Origin: Epiperipatus broadwayi
Lineage: Eukaryota; Onychophora; Udeonychophora; Euonychophora; Peripatidae
Length of the DNA stretch: 64,000 nt
NCBI GenBank assembly: GCA_028023455.1
Contig: JAQFVV010012530.1
Span: 3,122,909 to 3,186,908 of the forward strand
Direction: 5' to 3'
Part shown: positions 1 through 9,020 of the stretch, in pieces
Layout of the letters: every line of letters begins with the position of its first letter
How positions within the stretch are numbered: the first letter of the stretch is position 1
The notes under the pieces: generated by a model
Database searches by the model: none
The model's input: only the letters and a program-made list of their open reading frames with translations
What the model was told of the DNA's origin: nothing
Made by a program: the position numbers and the translations under genes

Positions 1-248
1 CAATATATATAACTCTTCTTTTCTTAGTTGAAAAAAGCGTGTTTATATGATTAGAATTATTCTGTTTACTATTACATCTGGGAATTCGAACATCACACGC
101 CCTCCATAACAATTTTTCGTAATATATATTTAACTTTAAAATTATATATATATAAAGTCCAGGTTCAAATCCTTTCTAATTATATATAGCTTAAGTATAT
201 ATACTATACTTGTATTTAAATATAAATATAGTTATTATTATTTTTCAG

Positions 249-405
249 CTTACAATAATCAATTGGCGCCTAGAAGCCCATTCCCAGTATGCAGTTCACC
301 TACGTTTGATGCAGCGCGACCGAACTCGGCAAATTCGATCTGCATATTTTTCTAAGTATCAGTTAGGTGGCGCTTCTCACTATGTTTTTTTTAATACATC
401 TCTTA
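249..405 (+). CDS. Internal exon of single-pass membrane protein gene (ectodomain end)
   Basis: This is the leftmost exon I can support. It is preceded by a T-rich acceptor ending in TTTTTCAG and followed by a strong GTAAGTG donor. In phase 0 it encodes 52 codons plus one base, beginning Leu-Thr-Ile-Ile-Asn-Trp and containing the basic stretch LRLMQRDRTRQIRS. It ends in FFNTSL, which carries an N-glycosylation sequon (Asn at 393-395). It lies just before the transmembrane exon, so it should be the membrane-proximal extracellular part. The GC content and intact CpGs differ from the AT-rich flanks. An upstream ATG at 210 lies in intron sequence belonging to a repeat, so the true start and the earlier exons are outside the window. 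I do not recognise the domain. Confidence 0.72.
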
Positions 406-789
406 GTAAGTGAAAGTTTTTGCATTCTTTTTTTTTTTTTTTAATAAAAAAGTTAATTAAAGATAAAATAAACAATACAAATTTCATTAACAGCAAGTTA
501 GTTAAAAAATGTTCAGCCATATATTATCCGATAAGCTTATTTGACTAATTATTGAACAAAGGATTAAGTTTACTCGAGTTAATAGATTGTCAGATAAAAG
601 TCTATCAATTTTTCTTTTTTTACGGTAATAAAAGATAAATAACAATTTTATACATTAAAAAATATAATGTTTACTGTTTATTTTTTAATAACAATGAAAA
701 TAATTTCTTTTTTTTTTTTAAAAATAAATATTTATATATATGATGAATAATTAAGTATTGAAAAACTAATCAAATACTTTTATTTTTAG
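406..789 (+). other. Intron (0.4 kb)
   Basis: A short AT-rich intron with GTAAGT donor and TTATTTTTAG acceptor. It interrupts a codon after the first base (phase 1). Nothing else was recognised in it. Confidence 0.7.
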
Positions 790-964
790 ACGAAGCCTTA
801 CTAACGGCTTCAAATATGGTTGGGATTGTATTGGGAGTGTCAGCCGGTATTATAGGCGTCGTTTTGATCATTCTTATTTTAGCATGTTGCGTGCATAGGA
901 AACGATGTACGGACAAGGATCAAGATGTGAGCGAAAGTGATATTGTGGAAAATAATACTAACAG
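790..964 (+). CDS. Transmembrane exon of the same gene
   Basis: Bounded by a TATTTTTAG acceptor and a GTACTAAT donor, 175 nt long. It continues the frame of the preceding exon through a split Asn codon. It encodes one hydrophobic helix of about 25 residues (visible-protein residues 62-86, MVGIVLGVSAGII...LACC). A stop-transfer segment HRKR and an acidic cytoplasmic stretch (DKDQDVSESDIVENNTN) follow. The arrangement of ectodomain, one helix, then basic anchor predicts a type I single-pass plasma-membrane protein. The two cysteines at the inner end of the helix could be palmitoylated (inference). The GC-rich codons contrast with the flanking introns. Confidence 0.82.
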
Positions 965-1772
965 GTACTAATATACAGATTATTAATATTATTTTTATAA
1001 ATGCATATTTATTGCTTCTGTTTGTCTACTCTACATTTTTCTGCATGAGGACAGACTGTGTTATAGGTAAATGATCAGTAACACTCGATCTTTTGAGTTG
1101 ATAATTTATTATTTAAGTATATCCTTAACATAATTTATTAATTTTAGAACTGTAATAGTTTATAAACTTTAATTAGTTCTGCATGATTTAGTGCCGTGAT
1201 AGAGTGCTGGGCATATTTGTTCTCTTATGAATTCCCTGGCAATAAATGCATGTAGTTATTTTTTATTTATGTGTTGTCAGATTTAGACACACGATTGACC
1301 TGTTTATGCAATTGACTATTTATTTAGATTTTTGCTATTTTGTTGATTAATTGCATTATCTTCTGAACCAGATCTAGAAAGCTTAATGTCATTATTGAGA
1401 ATAGAACTCCATTGCGAGGAGCCTTTCATTGTAATATACTGAAAATGTGAGATTACATTTACAGTGATGTTTTTAAAAGGCTCAATGTTGCTATTTTATA
1501 AGCTGCAGTATTTTTAACCAAGACTTAGAATAAAGTAATCACAAATATAAATTTAATTTAACTTCATTCAAACTGCAAACTTAAGTGTCCAGGTTATAAT
1601 ATATGAAAATATCCGAATTTCATATAGTAAGCACACATATATATATTATAAGTTACTACAATTCACATTAGAAAGAATTTGAACACAGACTTTAAGATTA
1701 CCTAAAACTATCTATCCCATCTTATGTAATTGCTACACATAACTACATACAAGTAAAAAAGATAAATGATCT

Positions 1773-1814
1773 CCATTATACATATTTCATGCTGAACCAG
1801 CACTCATCAGTTGG
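1773..1814 (-). ncRNA. Hammerhead ribozyme motif, family 1, near-intact
   Basis: Read on the minus strand, the order is CCAA, the core CTGATGA, a stem II hairpin GTGCT/AGCAT with loop GGTTC, the core GAAA, a mini stem III ATA-TG-TAT, then the cleavage nucleotide A. All invariant core bases (CUGAUGA and GAAA) are present. The distal stem I strand reads ATGG instead of TTGG, which costs one pair. This is a type I layout with a very small stem III, typical of hammerheads in animal repeats. Activity is inferred, not shown. Confidence 0.62.
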
Positions 1815-1860
1815 TTCAGATCAGCACTGATTATATATGTGTGGAAGATGATGATCTGAA

Positions 1861-1901
1861 CCAACTGATGAGTATTGTTAAGCACGAAATATGTATATTG
1901 G
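1861..1901 (+). ncRNA. Hammerhead ribozyme motif, family 1, complete core
   Basis: CCAA, CTGATGA, a stem II with one mismatch (GTATT/AAGCAC region), GAAA, a mini stem III, then A and TTGG. Predicted cleavage is after A1897. Inner stem I is CCAA/TTGG. Upstream TGAA can pair with downstream TTCA to extend it, leaving a two-base bulge. Stem II is weaker than in the minus copy at 1773-1814. Confidence 0.58.
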
Positions 1902-2590
1902 AGTTCATTTAACTTTTTTACATGTATGTGGTCATGTGTATTTGTTACAAAAACTAGGGTGGATAATTTGAGGGAGCATTAAAGTCTGAGTTCAAATCCT
2001 TCTAATTACATTATGTTCAGTATAGACAATATACTTGTATTTAAATCTTACAATTCGCATTATAAATACTTACTGCACACTATTAATGATAATTAACATC
2101 TTTTAGGTGAAAGACATTAATAATATTAAACATTAAAAAGCAATAACAAAAAAGATTAATGGTTTTATTGCTCCGGAATTTCATAAGCAGTTGGATCGCA
2201 AGACTTGTGAGTGCCAGAATCGATCCTTTACAGATGCGCCAAACCGCCCAGGGCACTAAAAACAATGAAATAATTTAATGTTCAGAAGCTAATAAGAAGT
2301 TCGAGCCTGAATCCATAATCCATGTACTTTGAACTCCATAATCACCATTCGACATCATTATCAAACTTTGTAAAGCATATTAAATAATACTACAATACCA
2401 TTTTATTTTATATGTTTGTTTGCCTATCTAATTTTATATCTATATATTATAATACAATTAAAAACTATTTTTGAAATATCTTTAAAGATAAAAGTTTTAT
2501 TTGAATAAAATTGGAATGCTAAAATGCTTTTTACTGTTTTTTTCAATTGTAGTTCAAACTATATTTTTATATAATCGAATTCTGTTTTAG

Positions 2591-2721
2591 TTTACTGGAT
2601 GTGGAAGGTATCTTGGAACAATTCTCGACTGCCTTAAAACAAGAAGAATCACAACCGCTGAGAAAAGAATCAAGTTTATATATTCCTACAGAAGATGAAA
2701 TAGATGCTATGGAGAAATGTG
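2591..2721 (+). CDS. Cytoplasmic exon of the membrane protein gene
   Basis: 131 nt between the acceptor TCTGTTTTAG and a GTATATAT donor. Its first base completes the split Ser codon, and it ends one base into a Gly codon. It encodes an acidic/polar cytoplasmic segment (LLDVEGILEQFSTALKQEES, later YIPTEDEIDAMEKC). Both phases match the flanking exons exactly, which is the main support. Reading through the donor would add only low-complexity Ser/Leu sequence from the adjacent palindromic repeat, so the donor at 2722 is preferred. No named domain is recognised. Confidence 0.75.
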
Positions 2722-2751
2722 GTATATATGTTTTATTTTATGTAAAAAATG

Positions 2752-2937
2752 TAATTTCCTCATCCTCATCATCACTTTCACCCATTTCAGTCCACTGTAG
2801 GATAAAATATTTGGTCTTTTTTCTGTATTTATTTTATATAGACTAATAAAATAAATACAGAAAATAGACCAAATATTTTATCCTACAGTGGACTGAAATG
2901 GGTGAAAGTGATGTGAGGATGAGGAAATTACATTTCT
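2752..2937. repeat. Long palindrome built from RTE 3' ends
   Basis: The left arm (about 2752-2840) and right arm (about 2851-2937) are near-perfect reverse complements around a short GACTAA centre, just inside the donor of the giant intron. Each arm contains TCAGTCCACTG or its complement next to CATCATCA. This matches the 3' terminus of the RTE at 53150-53190 (CAGTGGATTGATAATGG followed by GATGAT). It is therefore a tail-to-tail pair of RTE ends, able to fold as a hairpin in nascent RNA. Confidence 0.65.
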
Positions 2938-2998
2938 CCACATCACACCAGCAAACTTGCTTATTTCATCCATCTATCTCACACGCGGCTTGTTTGTA
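2938..2998 (-). mobile_element. RTE LINE 3' fragment, decayed
   Basis: The minus strand matches the RTE region that follows the palindrome's terminus. TTTCATCCATCTATCTCACACG is the complement of the stretch encoding HVRWLDE in the full copy (near 53055-53075). Only about 60 bp is recognisable. Confidence 0.5.
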
Positions 2999-2999
2999 G

Positions 3000-4195
3000 G
3001 TCTATTACATTTTTTTGAGATCCAAATTTGAATCGTCAACCATTTATTTATTGTTATCGTTTCTAGAAATAGTGCGAACCAGCTCCTGTTCATTTTTTAA
3101 ATTTATTTCAATAATACCTATATGTTTTCTCACCCAGTATTTCGTTTTCATTTTTTTGTTTTTATTTCCAACAAAATTTTTTTTGGTCCTAAACATTGTA
3201 AAAAACCCAGAAAAATTTAATAACTTTACATTTCATCCCTTTTGGGTAATCATGGATAATTTAAATCATATGAGACAATATTTCAATGTTATAGTTAAGA
3301 AATTCTCTCTAGTTTTATAGTAAAATCTAATCATTGGAATAAGGAATAAATAATATATTAATACAGTGAACTATCTATCCATTTACGATTTTTCCAGGAT
3401 CAAAAAGAAAATAAACAATAAATATTTAAAATGATAAAATATAAGGTTTTAAAAATTACAAATAAGAAGCCATTTAATGATTATTCGCACTTCTTATTTA
3501 AATTAGCTTGAGTTTTAATTTAGATAACATCATTTACAACATACATTTAATTGTCTGCAAAAAATCAAGCTTTTTTATTTTTTATTTAAAGGGGGAGTGT
3601 GTCTGAAAGAATATTATGGGATATTTCAAATATTTTATATAGATTTCAACTAGTGTTACACATTGCATTTATTGTATATCTTATATAATAATTGCTTTGT
3701 TAACAAGCTATACAATAAACATTATTTATTGTATTATAAGTGAACTGTACAGTAGTTTTCAGCATGCACACACACATTGTATCTATATTACTTTTTCTAT
3801 AATATTATATAAATGTGAAAGTTTGTTTGTTTGTGACTTTATAACTCAATAAATATTGCACTAATCTTGAACAATCTTGTATTATTTTTTTTTGTTTTTT
3901 TTTGTATGAAATTTTACTAGCATACAAATTTTTGCTTTAATTGTTTTTTAAAAAAAATTGTAATTTGCAATATAAAAATGGGTGGAAAATGTATATCACA
4001 ATAATTTTCAAATGATATCATAAAAAAAACCAAAAAGAAGGCAGTACTGATTAAAAGATTACAGTGTTGGGAATTTTTTATTTATTTTGGTAAATATATA
4101 TAAAATTAATTAAATTCTGTTTGAATCTGGTATTCAATTTTTCATTTGAATAATGACAACTTATATAGTTATAATAATGAATTTGTAATATTTAA
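3000..4195. other. AT-rich intron, nothing recognised
   Basis: Simple A/T runs and no coding or structured signal. The open frame 3015-3320 is Phe/Ile-rich with no splice context and is treated as chance. Confidence 0.4.
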
Positions 4196-4199
4196 ATAC

Positions 4200-4500
4200 A
4201 AGTATAGTATATATATTTAAGCTACATATAAATTAGAAAGGATTTGAACCCATACATTCAAGCTCCCTTTAGTCATCCACTTCACCTTATACAATCATTA
4301 CACATTATGACCACATACATATGATGTGAAAAAAATAAATGGTCTTCAATATACATATTTTGTGCTGAACCAGCACTCATCACTTGGTTTGAATCATCAT
4401 CTCTTTTCCACACACACATATATAATCAGTGCTCAGTGGAGAATAGAAAGATTGAATCTTATCCATTAAAGTTTGAACATTTCCTATTTTTACATAAACT
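4200..4500 (-). mobile_element. Family 1 hammerhead/tRNA-like repeat, minus copy
   Basis: On the minus strand the order is the shared 5' segment (ACTTTAATGGATAAGATTCAATC), TGAGCACTGATTATAT, the hammerhead region, then GTGGTCAT. The tRNA-like part with B-box GGGTTCAAATCC (complement near 4240-4255) and the tail follow. This is one of the most complete single copies, and it defines the family's order. Confidence 0.6.
4346..4387 (-). ncRNA. Hammerhead motif, family 1, inactivated
   Basis: Same architecture as at 1773-1814, with a perfect stem II (GTGCT/AGCAC). The core carries GTGATGA in place of CTGATGA, and GAAA has become CAAAA. Both changes hit invariant catalytic bases, so this copy should not cleave. 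Confidence 0.5.
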
Positions 4501-4607
4501 GAGCACTGATTATATATATATATATTATTATTAAAGTATGATCAAAAGAATAAACTGAGCACTGATTATATATATATATATTATTATTAAAGTATGATCA
4601 AAAGAAT
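4496..4607 (+). repeat. 56-bp tandem duplication
   Basis: AAACTGAGCACTGATTATAT plus a (TA)n run and TTATTAAAGTATGATCAAAAG occurs twice with a period of 56 bp and no visible differences, which suggests a recent duplication. The unit starts with the family 1 segment TGAGCACTGATTATAT. Confidence 0.75.
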
Positions 4608-5078
4608 ATTACCATATCTGAGTAGTCTATAATGTATAAGATCATAATATTATAACTTAATAAACGAAAAAGAATTGTAACTTTTCTTTTATTTCAAAGA
4701 GAAAAGAATTATTTAATGTGAGTAGCGGCTATTAAACAAAAATCAGACTGAGTTATCAATCATATTAAGGGTCATTGGATTAAATGAAACATACTCCTGG
4801 GTAGTAGCTATAGAGCCATAAGGTCATAAATATTAAAATGATGAGTAGGGATAAATTAAACATATTTCTATAATTAGATTTCTCAAGATATCACAATATC
4901 AATAATTATAAACAAATTATTAAGAACCAACTACTATAACTCAGGTATATGGAAATCAAGTGAGTGAGTACACTAGTAACTCAATAAAATATCTTCTCAG
5001 GTATATCCACTGTAGATTTTACTCACTTTCATTTCTTGGTTTGATGTTAAGTGCATATTTAAACAAATACCAAGTGAA

Positions 5079-5178
5079 TATGGTCTAGCAGGGTGCCACT
5101 AGATTATCTGAATCTAGACACAGTTATATCTAATAACCTTTTCACATGTACCGGGTTTGAATCCCGTTTTGGTACTTT
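5079..5178 (+). mobile_element. tRNA-like SINE head or tRNA-derived fragment
   Basis: A possible A-box (TGGTCTAGCAGG) is followed about 70 bp on by GGGTTTGAATCCCG, a near-consensus pol III B-box inside a self-complementary T-arm. The spacing is slightly longer than in a normal tRNA and no acceptor stem is evident. A tRNA-derived SINE relic fits better than a functional tRNA. Confidence 0.35.
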
Positions 5179-5179
5179 A

Positions 5180-8135
5180 TTTCTAATAAAAAGGGAGGAT
5201 TTTGCTTTTAGAGCCATATCACTGTATGCACTAATATTTAGGTAAACATAAAACATCTTTAACCCAAAGTGAGTATATAAAATTCATTAGACATAAATCA
5301 TTTCTTAGAGCTTAACATAATAAATGTGTTTCAATACTTTTTTATAAGTTTTACTAGCTCAGATTACTATTAATTTAGGATGGCAATTCACTCATCCTTG
5401 CATGAAATAGATGATGGGATGGTGGTTATGATAATTATTCAGAAATCACTAAATACTATGAAATCAATATTTATTTATGGCCTTTAAACATTTAAACAGC
5501 TCATTAATTAAAACGTGATGATGATGATGATGATAATGACAACGATAATGGTTTCAACCACAGCTTTAGGACTAAGCCTAATCATAAACCTAATTTTTAT
5601 AAAGAAATTCATAATCATTGCTTAATTTTAGTATATCTAATTGGAACTTAAATAGCTAATATTCACCTTGATGATGAATAATCACACCTAATAAAGACTA
5701 CTCTTAATGAAATATATATGCCTCATTTAATAAAACAAATTAACATTTATTAATGCATTACTAATATCTACATGAAAATTTATAGATAAACATGAAAATT
5801 GATATGAATAATAATAACAATAATAATTGATTATATTGCAATCTTCAGATTAATTTCAAGTTCTTCCCCCTTTTCCGTCAACTGTATATGGTATTAAATT
5901 GGGTAACAGATTTGTTAAAATGTTCCATCCACAAGAAAAGTATTTCATAAAAAAAAATATTCACTCATTGGCACACATACCTTATAATCTAACATGTAAG
6001 CAGAATGTTAAAAAAAATGTTAGTAGAATTGGAAAGAGCAAGTTTTAGAAACAAGTTTTAAATCATTTCCCCTCTCCCTTCTACACCCTGAAACCATTAC
6101 TTTCTTAAAACAAAATAATTTAATATTTTAATACTGCTTATTCCTTCACATTCACTCACAATTATACCCAGATAAAGTATTATTATGTATGTGTGTGTTT
6201 ACCCCATAAAAACCAAAATATTATTTAAAACCAAAATAATAATACAAAAAATTATTTTATACATTAATATTTCATAACTGTAAATTAATAAACAAATAAT
6301 TTTGATACATTCAAAATCATTTATGAAGCTCAAGGTTATTATTAGTAAGAAATTATTGGTTTTAATCGATCTGAATTGTCTTTAAAAGTTCTTTAAATAA
6401 AATATACCACTTTATTGTTAAAAGTTTATTAAGACTCTGATATCATAAAGAAAATAGATATAAAAAGTCATATTACCGATCCTTTGTTTTGTGGTGAACT
6501 TCCAAGGGCTCAAACTTATCTTGTATAATGTCTATATTTCTGCAGCTACCATTTCCGTTTTACGTTGGAACAATCTCTTTCTTGAGGTGTATAATTGTTT
6601 GATGATGATGATCCTATTGAGGTTATTTGCTTTAGTGGACAATTTGGAAATCATTATATTAATTTTTCTTCTCTTCCTGTCAAGCATGATTCTTTTATTA
6701 GATGAAGTACAGCAGTTGTTTTCACATTTATAAATTTTATGGCTTTAAACTCAGTTACTGGAACAATTAATTGGACTTGATGATTTAATATTTATCAGTA
6801 GATTACTCTTTTCTTCTGATTTTAAATGCAGGTGAATGTTTTCTTCTCTCTGTTTAAAAACATCTTATTTCTCTCAGTCAGTTGAAAGGTGTAGAATATT
6901 ATTTTTCAGACAAGACATCTTTTCTTTCCTATATGATGTGCTAGTTGATGATGATTCTGGTAGACAGACAAGACATATATTAATTTTTCTTACCCCGCCA
7001 TTCTTATATCTTCAATCCTCAAAATTTAATATATAAAAAAAATGACTTGAAATGGGGAATTTTTGTAGAGTTGAAACGCTTGTCCTTTTAGTTTCTATAT
7101 TTTCAAAAGTCTCTATAATAATAATAATAATGATAATAACAAACTCAACTGATTTTCCAGACTGCTTTTATATCTGATTTTCGAGTCAACTCACCCAATT
7201 AGAGTGATAGTGTGACTTGCTATTTTTGACCAACTCGTTTTTTAGTTGAATAGTATGAAGAATCTCAGTATCCTGATTTTTAGACAAACTTTTGTTTTGA
7301 TGAAAAAATAGTCTTAATCTTTTTTCCTCATGTATATCTGTAACATCTAAAATGGGAGATTCTTTCTTTTGATCTTAAGATGAGACATTTTTAAAATTAG
7401 AGTTCTCACCAAGCTTAAACTCCAAAATGACAAACAATCATTTATAAAAACAAAATTGTTACAAAATATACATTTTATTCAACAGATTTTCTCCTTTAAC
7501 ACAAAATTGTTGAATAAAAAAGAAAATAATTTGACAGATTTAATCCTTCTTCTTTTTCAATATTTAATAAATAAAAATGTAGTTTATGTATGCAACATTC
7601 ACACACACTCATTCAAATTATTTATAAAGTGACATTAAAATAATCTAATTGCTAGCTTAGTAATTATAACCCTAATATTTAAAATTAAATCCTTAGCTTT
7701 TAAATCCCAATTACAATTATAGAAAAGCAAAAATAGAAGTATAGAATAAGATATTAAAATTGATCAAGCATAGGTTAGTTTTAAAGAAAGTTTAATATCT
7801 GAAATTTAAAAGTGGCTAACTAAATAGCTTTTATAACACACACTGCCTATACATATGCGTTATAACTTTGCTTTTTAACAGAAAAATTAAATATTGAATA
7901 GTTTAAATGTGTGTATTACCTTTCTATCAACACACAAACAAATAAAGAATATAATTGTTGACCCACTCTCTTTCTATCTAAAGCTTTTAGAACTTTATCT
8001 TATAGGGTTTAAATTTGGGTGCCCTACAGCTTCCTTTTTAGACAAAAATGTGATGATGATATTTGTTTTACATTTTCTTACATGCACATTACTACAAATT
8101 TAGCTAATGACTAAATTGTAATGGCATAATATATA
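5180..8135. other. AT-rich intron, nothing firm
   Basis: Contains short GATGATGAT and TAATAATAA runs (for example near 5516-5545) and chance open frames, but no recognisable gene, RNA or element. Confidence 0.4.
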
Positions 8136-8143
8136 TATATATA

Positions 8144-8625
8144 AAACAAACCAAGTTTTATATATGTAAAAACCTACTATTGCTTGTATTAATGATCAAT
8201 AGATGGAGCTTTACCAAGACCTCCAAACAAGTGTATTTGTTTACATAAACGTCAGAGTCAATATTCACTGTCTCTTTCATTTTGCTCCTCCCTCAGATCA
8301 GCTGATTTCAAGCTGATTTGCTCTCATCAGTGAAGGGATAGGAGTTAGAAACTAGACCTAAATATTAACTCCAAGCGTTTATGCAAAACGTTTCTATCAG
8401 TTTTCAAGCATGAATTTTTTAGACATCTAAATGTCTTCAAACTCAGCCTATCAAACTAGATAGCTATATGGGTCTGATATCAGTTCAGTTTCTCCATGTA
8501 GTCAAAGCTTCTGCATTCTATATCATTGCAAGAAAACTTTAAAGTACATTTATGAAAAACAAACCAAGTTTTATATACGTAAAAACCTGCTATCACTTGT
8601 ATTAATGATCAATAGATGGAGATTT
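8144..8625 (-). mobile_element. Family 2 hammerhead repeat: one full unit plus start of the next
   Basis: AAACAAACCAAGTTTTATAT starts at 8144 and recurs at 8557, a direct period of 413 bp. The second copy runs only to about 8625, where a family 1 unit begins. The full unit contains a minus-strand hammerhead (8285-8344). The same family forms the cluster at 57.87-59.18 kb (shared landmarks GTTTCTATCAGTTT, ATGTCTTCAAA, TAGATAGCT..TGGGTCT). Tandem ~410-bp units with one ribozyme each resemble retrozymes or HHR satellites. Confidence 0.68.
8285..8344 (-). ncRNA. Hammerhead ribozyme, family 2, apparently intact
   Basis: On the minus strand every element is present: stem I strand CTCC-TATC-CCTTCA; core CTGATGA (8324-8330); stem II GAGC/GCTT with loop AAATCA; core GAA; and stem III ATCA-GC-TGAT. 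Cleavage nucleotide C (8296) follows, then stem I strand TGAGGG-A-GGAG. Inner stem I is six pairs (one G.U), then an internal loop TATC/A, then four more pairs. Natural hammerheads carry such a stem I bulge, which docks onto loop II. This is a type I hammerhead with a four-pair stem III and two-base loop. Cleavage is predicted between 8296 and 8295. Confidence 0.75.
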
Positions 8626-8782
8626 AGGTGTAGATGATGATCCAGATGAACTGATGAGTGCTGGTTCAGCATAAATATATTGGAGATCATTTATCTTTTT
8701 TATATGTATGTGGTCATGTGTATTGCTTGTATAAGATGGAGTGGATGACTGAAGAGAGCTTGAAAGTATGGATTTAAATAAT
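8626..8782 (+). mobile_element. Family 1 hammerhead/tRNA-like repeat, plus copy
   Basis: It begins at the point where the family 2 copy stops. It holds a damaged hammerhead, then GGAGATCATTTATC, ATGTATGTGGTCATGTG and the tRNA-like segment GATGGAGTGGATGACTG..GAGCTTGAAAGT. It ends at a mutated B-box, GGATTTAAAT. Confidence 0.55.
8651..8683 (+). ncRNA. Hammerhead motif, family 1, GAAA box lost
   Basis: The CTGATGA core and a perfect stem II (GTGCT/AGCAT) are kept, but the GAAA/stem III part is shortened to ATAAATAT. The outer stem I arms ATGATC and GATCAT are still complementary. Expected to be inactive. Confidence 0.45.
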
Positions 8783-8783
8783 G

Positions 8784-9020
8784 AATTTGATAAACTTTTA
8801 GGGTTTTAGTTTAAATATATATTTAACACATGATAATGTAAAATTTAAAATGCCACAATATAGCAAGAAAAATACTACTGAATTTGACAAACTTTTACTT
8901 TAAAAATGAATAAACTTTTAGAGATGTCAGTTTAATTATATTTAACAATGGAAAAAGTACATTTAAAATGCTGTGGGTACAGCAAAAGAATGTATTACCA
9001 AATTTGACAAACTTTTACCA
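8784..9020 (+). repeat. Degenerate ~115-bp tandem duplication
   Basis: Two diverged units share TTGACAAACTTTTA, AATTATATTTAACA-like and ATTTAAAATGC blocks in the same order. No function is evident. Confidence 0.45.

Larger units (their letters stand above)
1650..2040. mobile_element. Inverted pair of family 1 (tRNA-like, hammerhead) repeats
   Basis: Two copies of the same SINE-like unit lie head to head. The minus copy reads leftward from about 1830 to 1650 and the plus copy runs from about 1831 to 2040. Each consists of a hammerhead motif, a spacer (ATTT..CTTTTT..ATGTATGTGGTCATGTG), then a tRNA-like stretch ending in a B-box-like GAGTTCAAATCC (near 1990 in the plus copy). The AT-rich tail includes ATACTTGTATTTAAAT. 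That tail also appears near 200, 4200 and 43690, so it marks the 3' end of the family. Confidence 0.6.
965..2590 (+). other. Intron (1.6 kb) carrying an inverted pair of HHR repeats
   Basis: An AT-rich intron from donor GTACTAAT to acceptor TCTGTTTTAG, interrupting a codon after its second base. Its middle (about 1650-2040) is a head-to-head pair of family 1 hammerhead repeats, listed separately. Nothing else was recognised. Confidence 0.65.

Noticed and set aside
210-413. Open frame from ATG 210
   Set aside because: The ATG lies in intronic repeat sequence before a strong acceptor at 241-248. The coding part is the exon 249-405.
3015-3320. 101-codon plus frame
   Set aside because: Phe/Ile/Leu-rich, with no splice sites, motif or composition change. 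Expected by chance in AT-rich DNA.
5079-5178. Functional tRNA gene
   Set aside because: B-box-like T-arm is good, but no acceptor stem or anticodon arm closes. Kept only as a SINE-like fragment.
6491-7036. Two short hydrophobic plus frames
   Set aside because: No signal of coding use; bounded by plain intron sequence.
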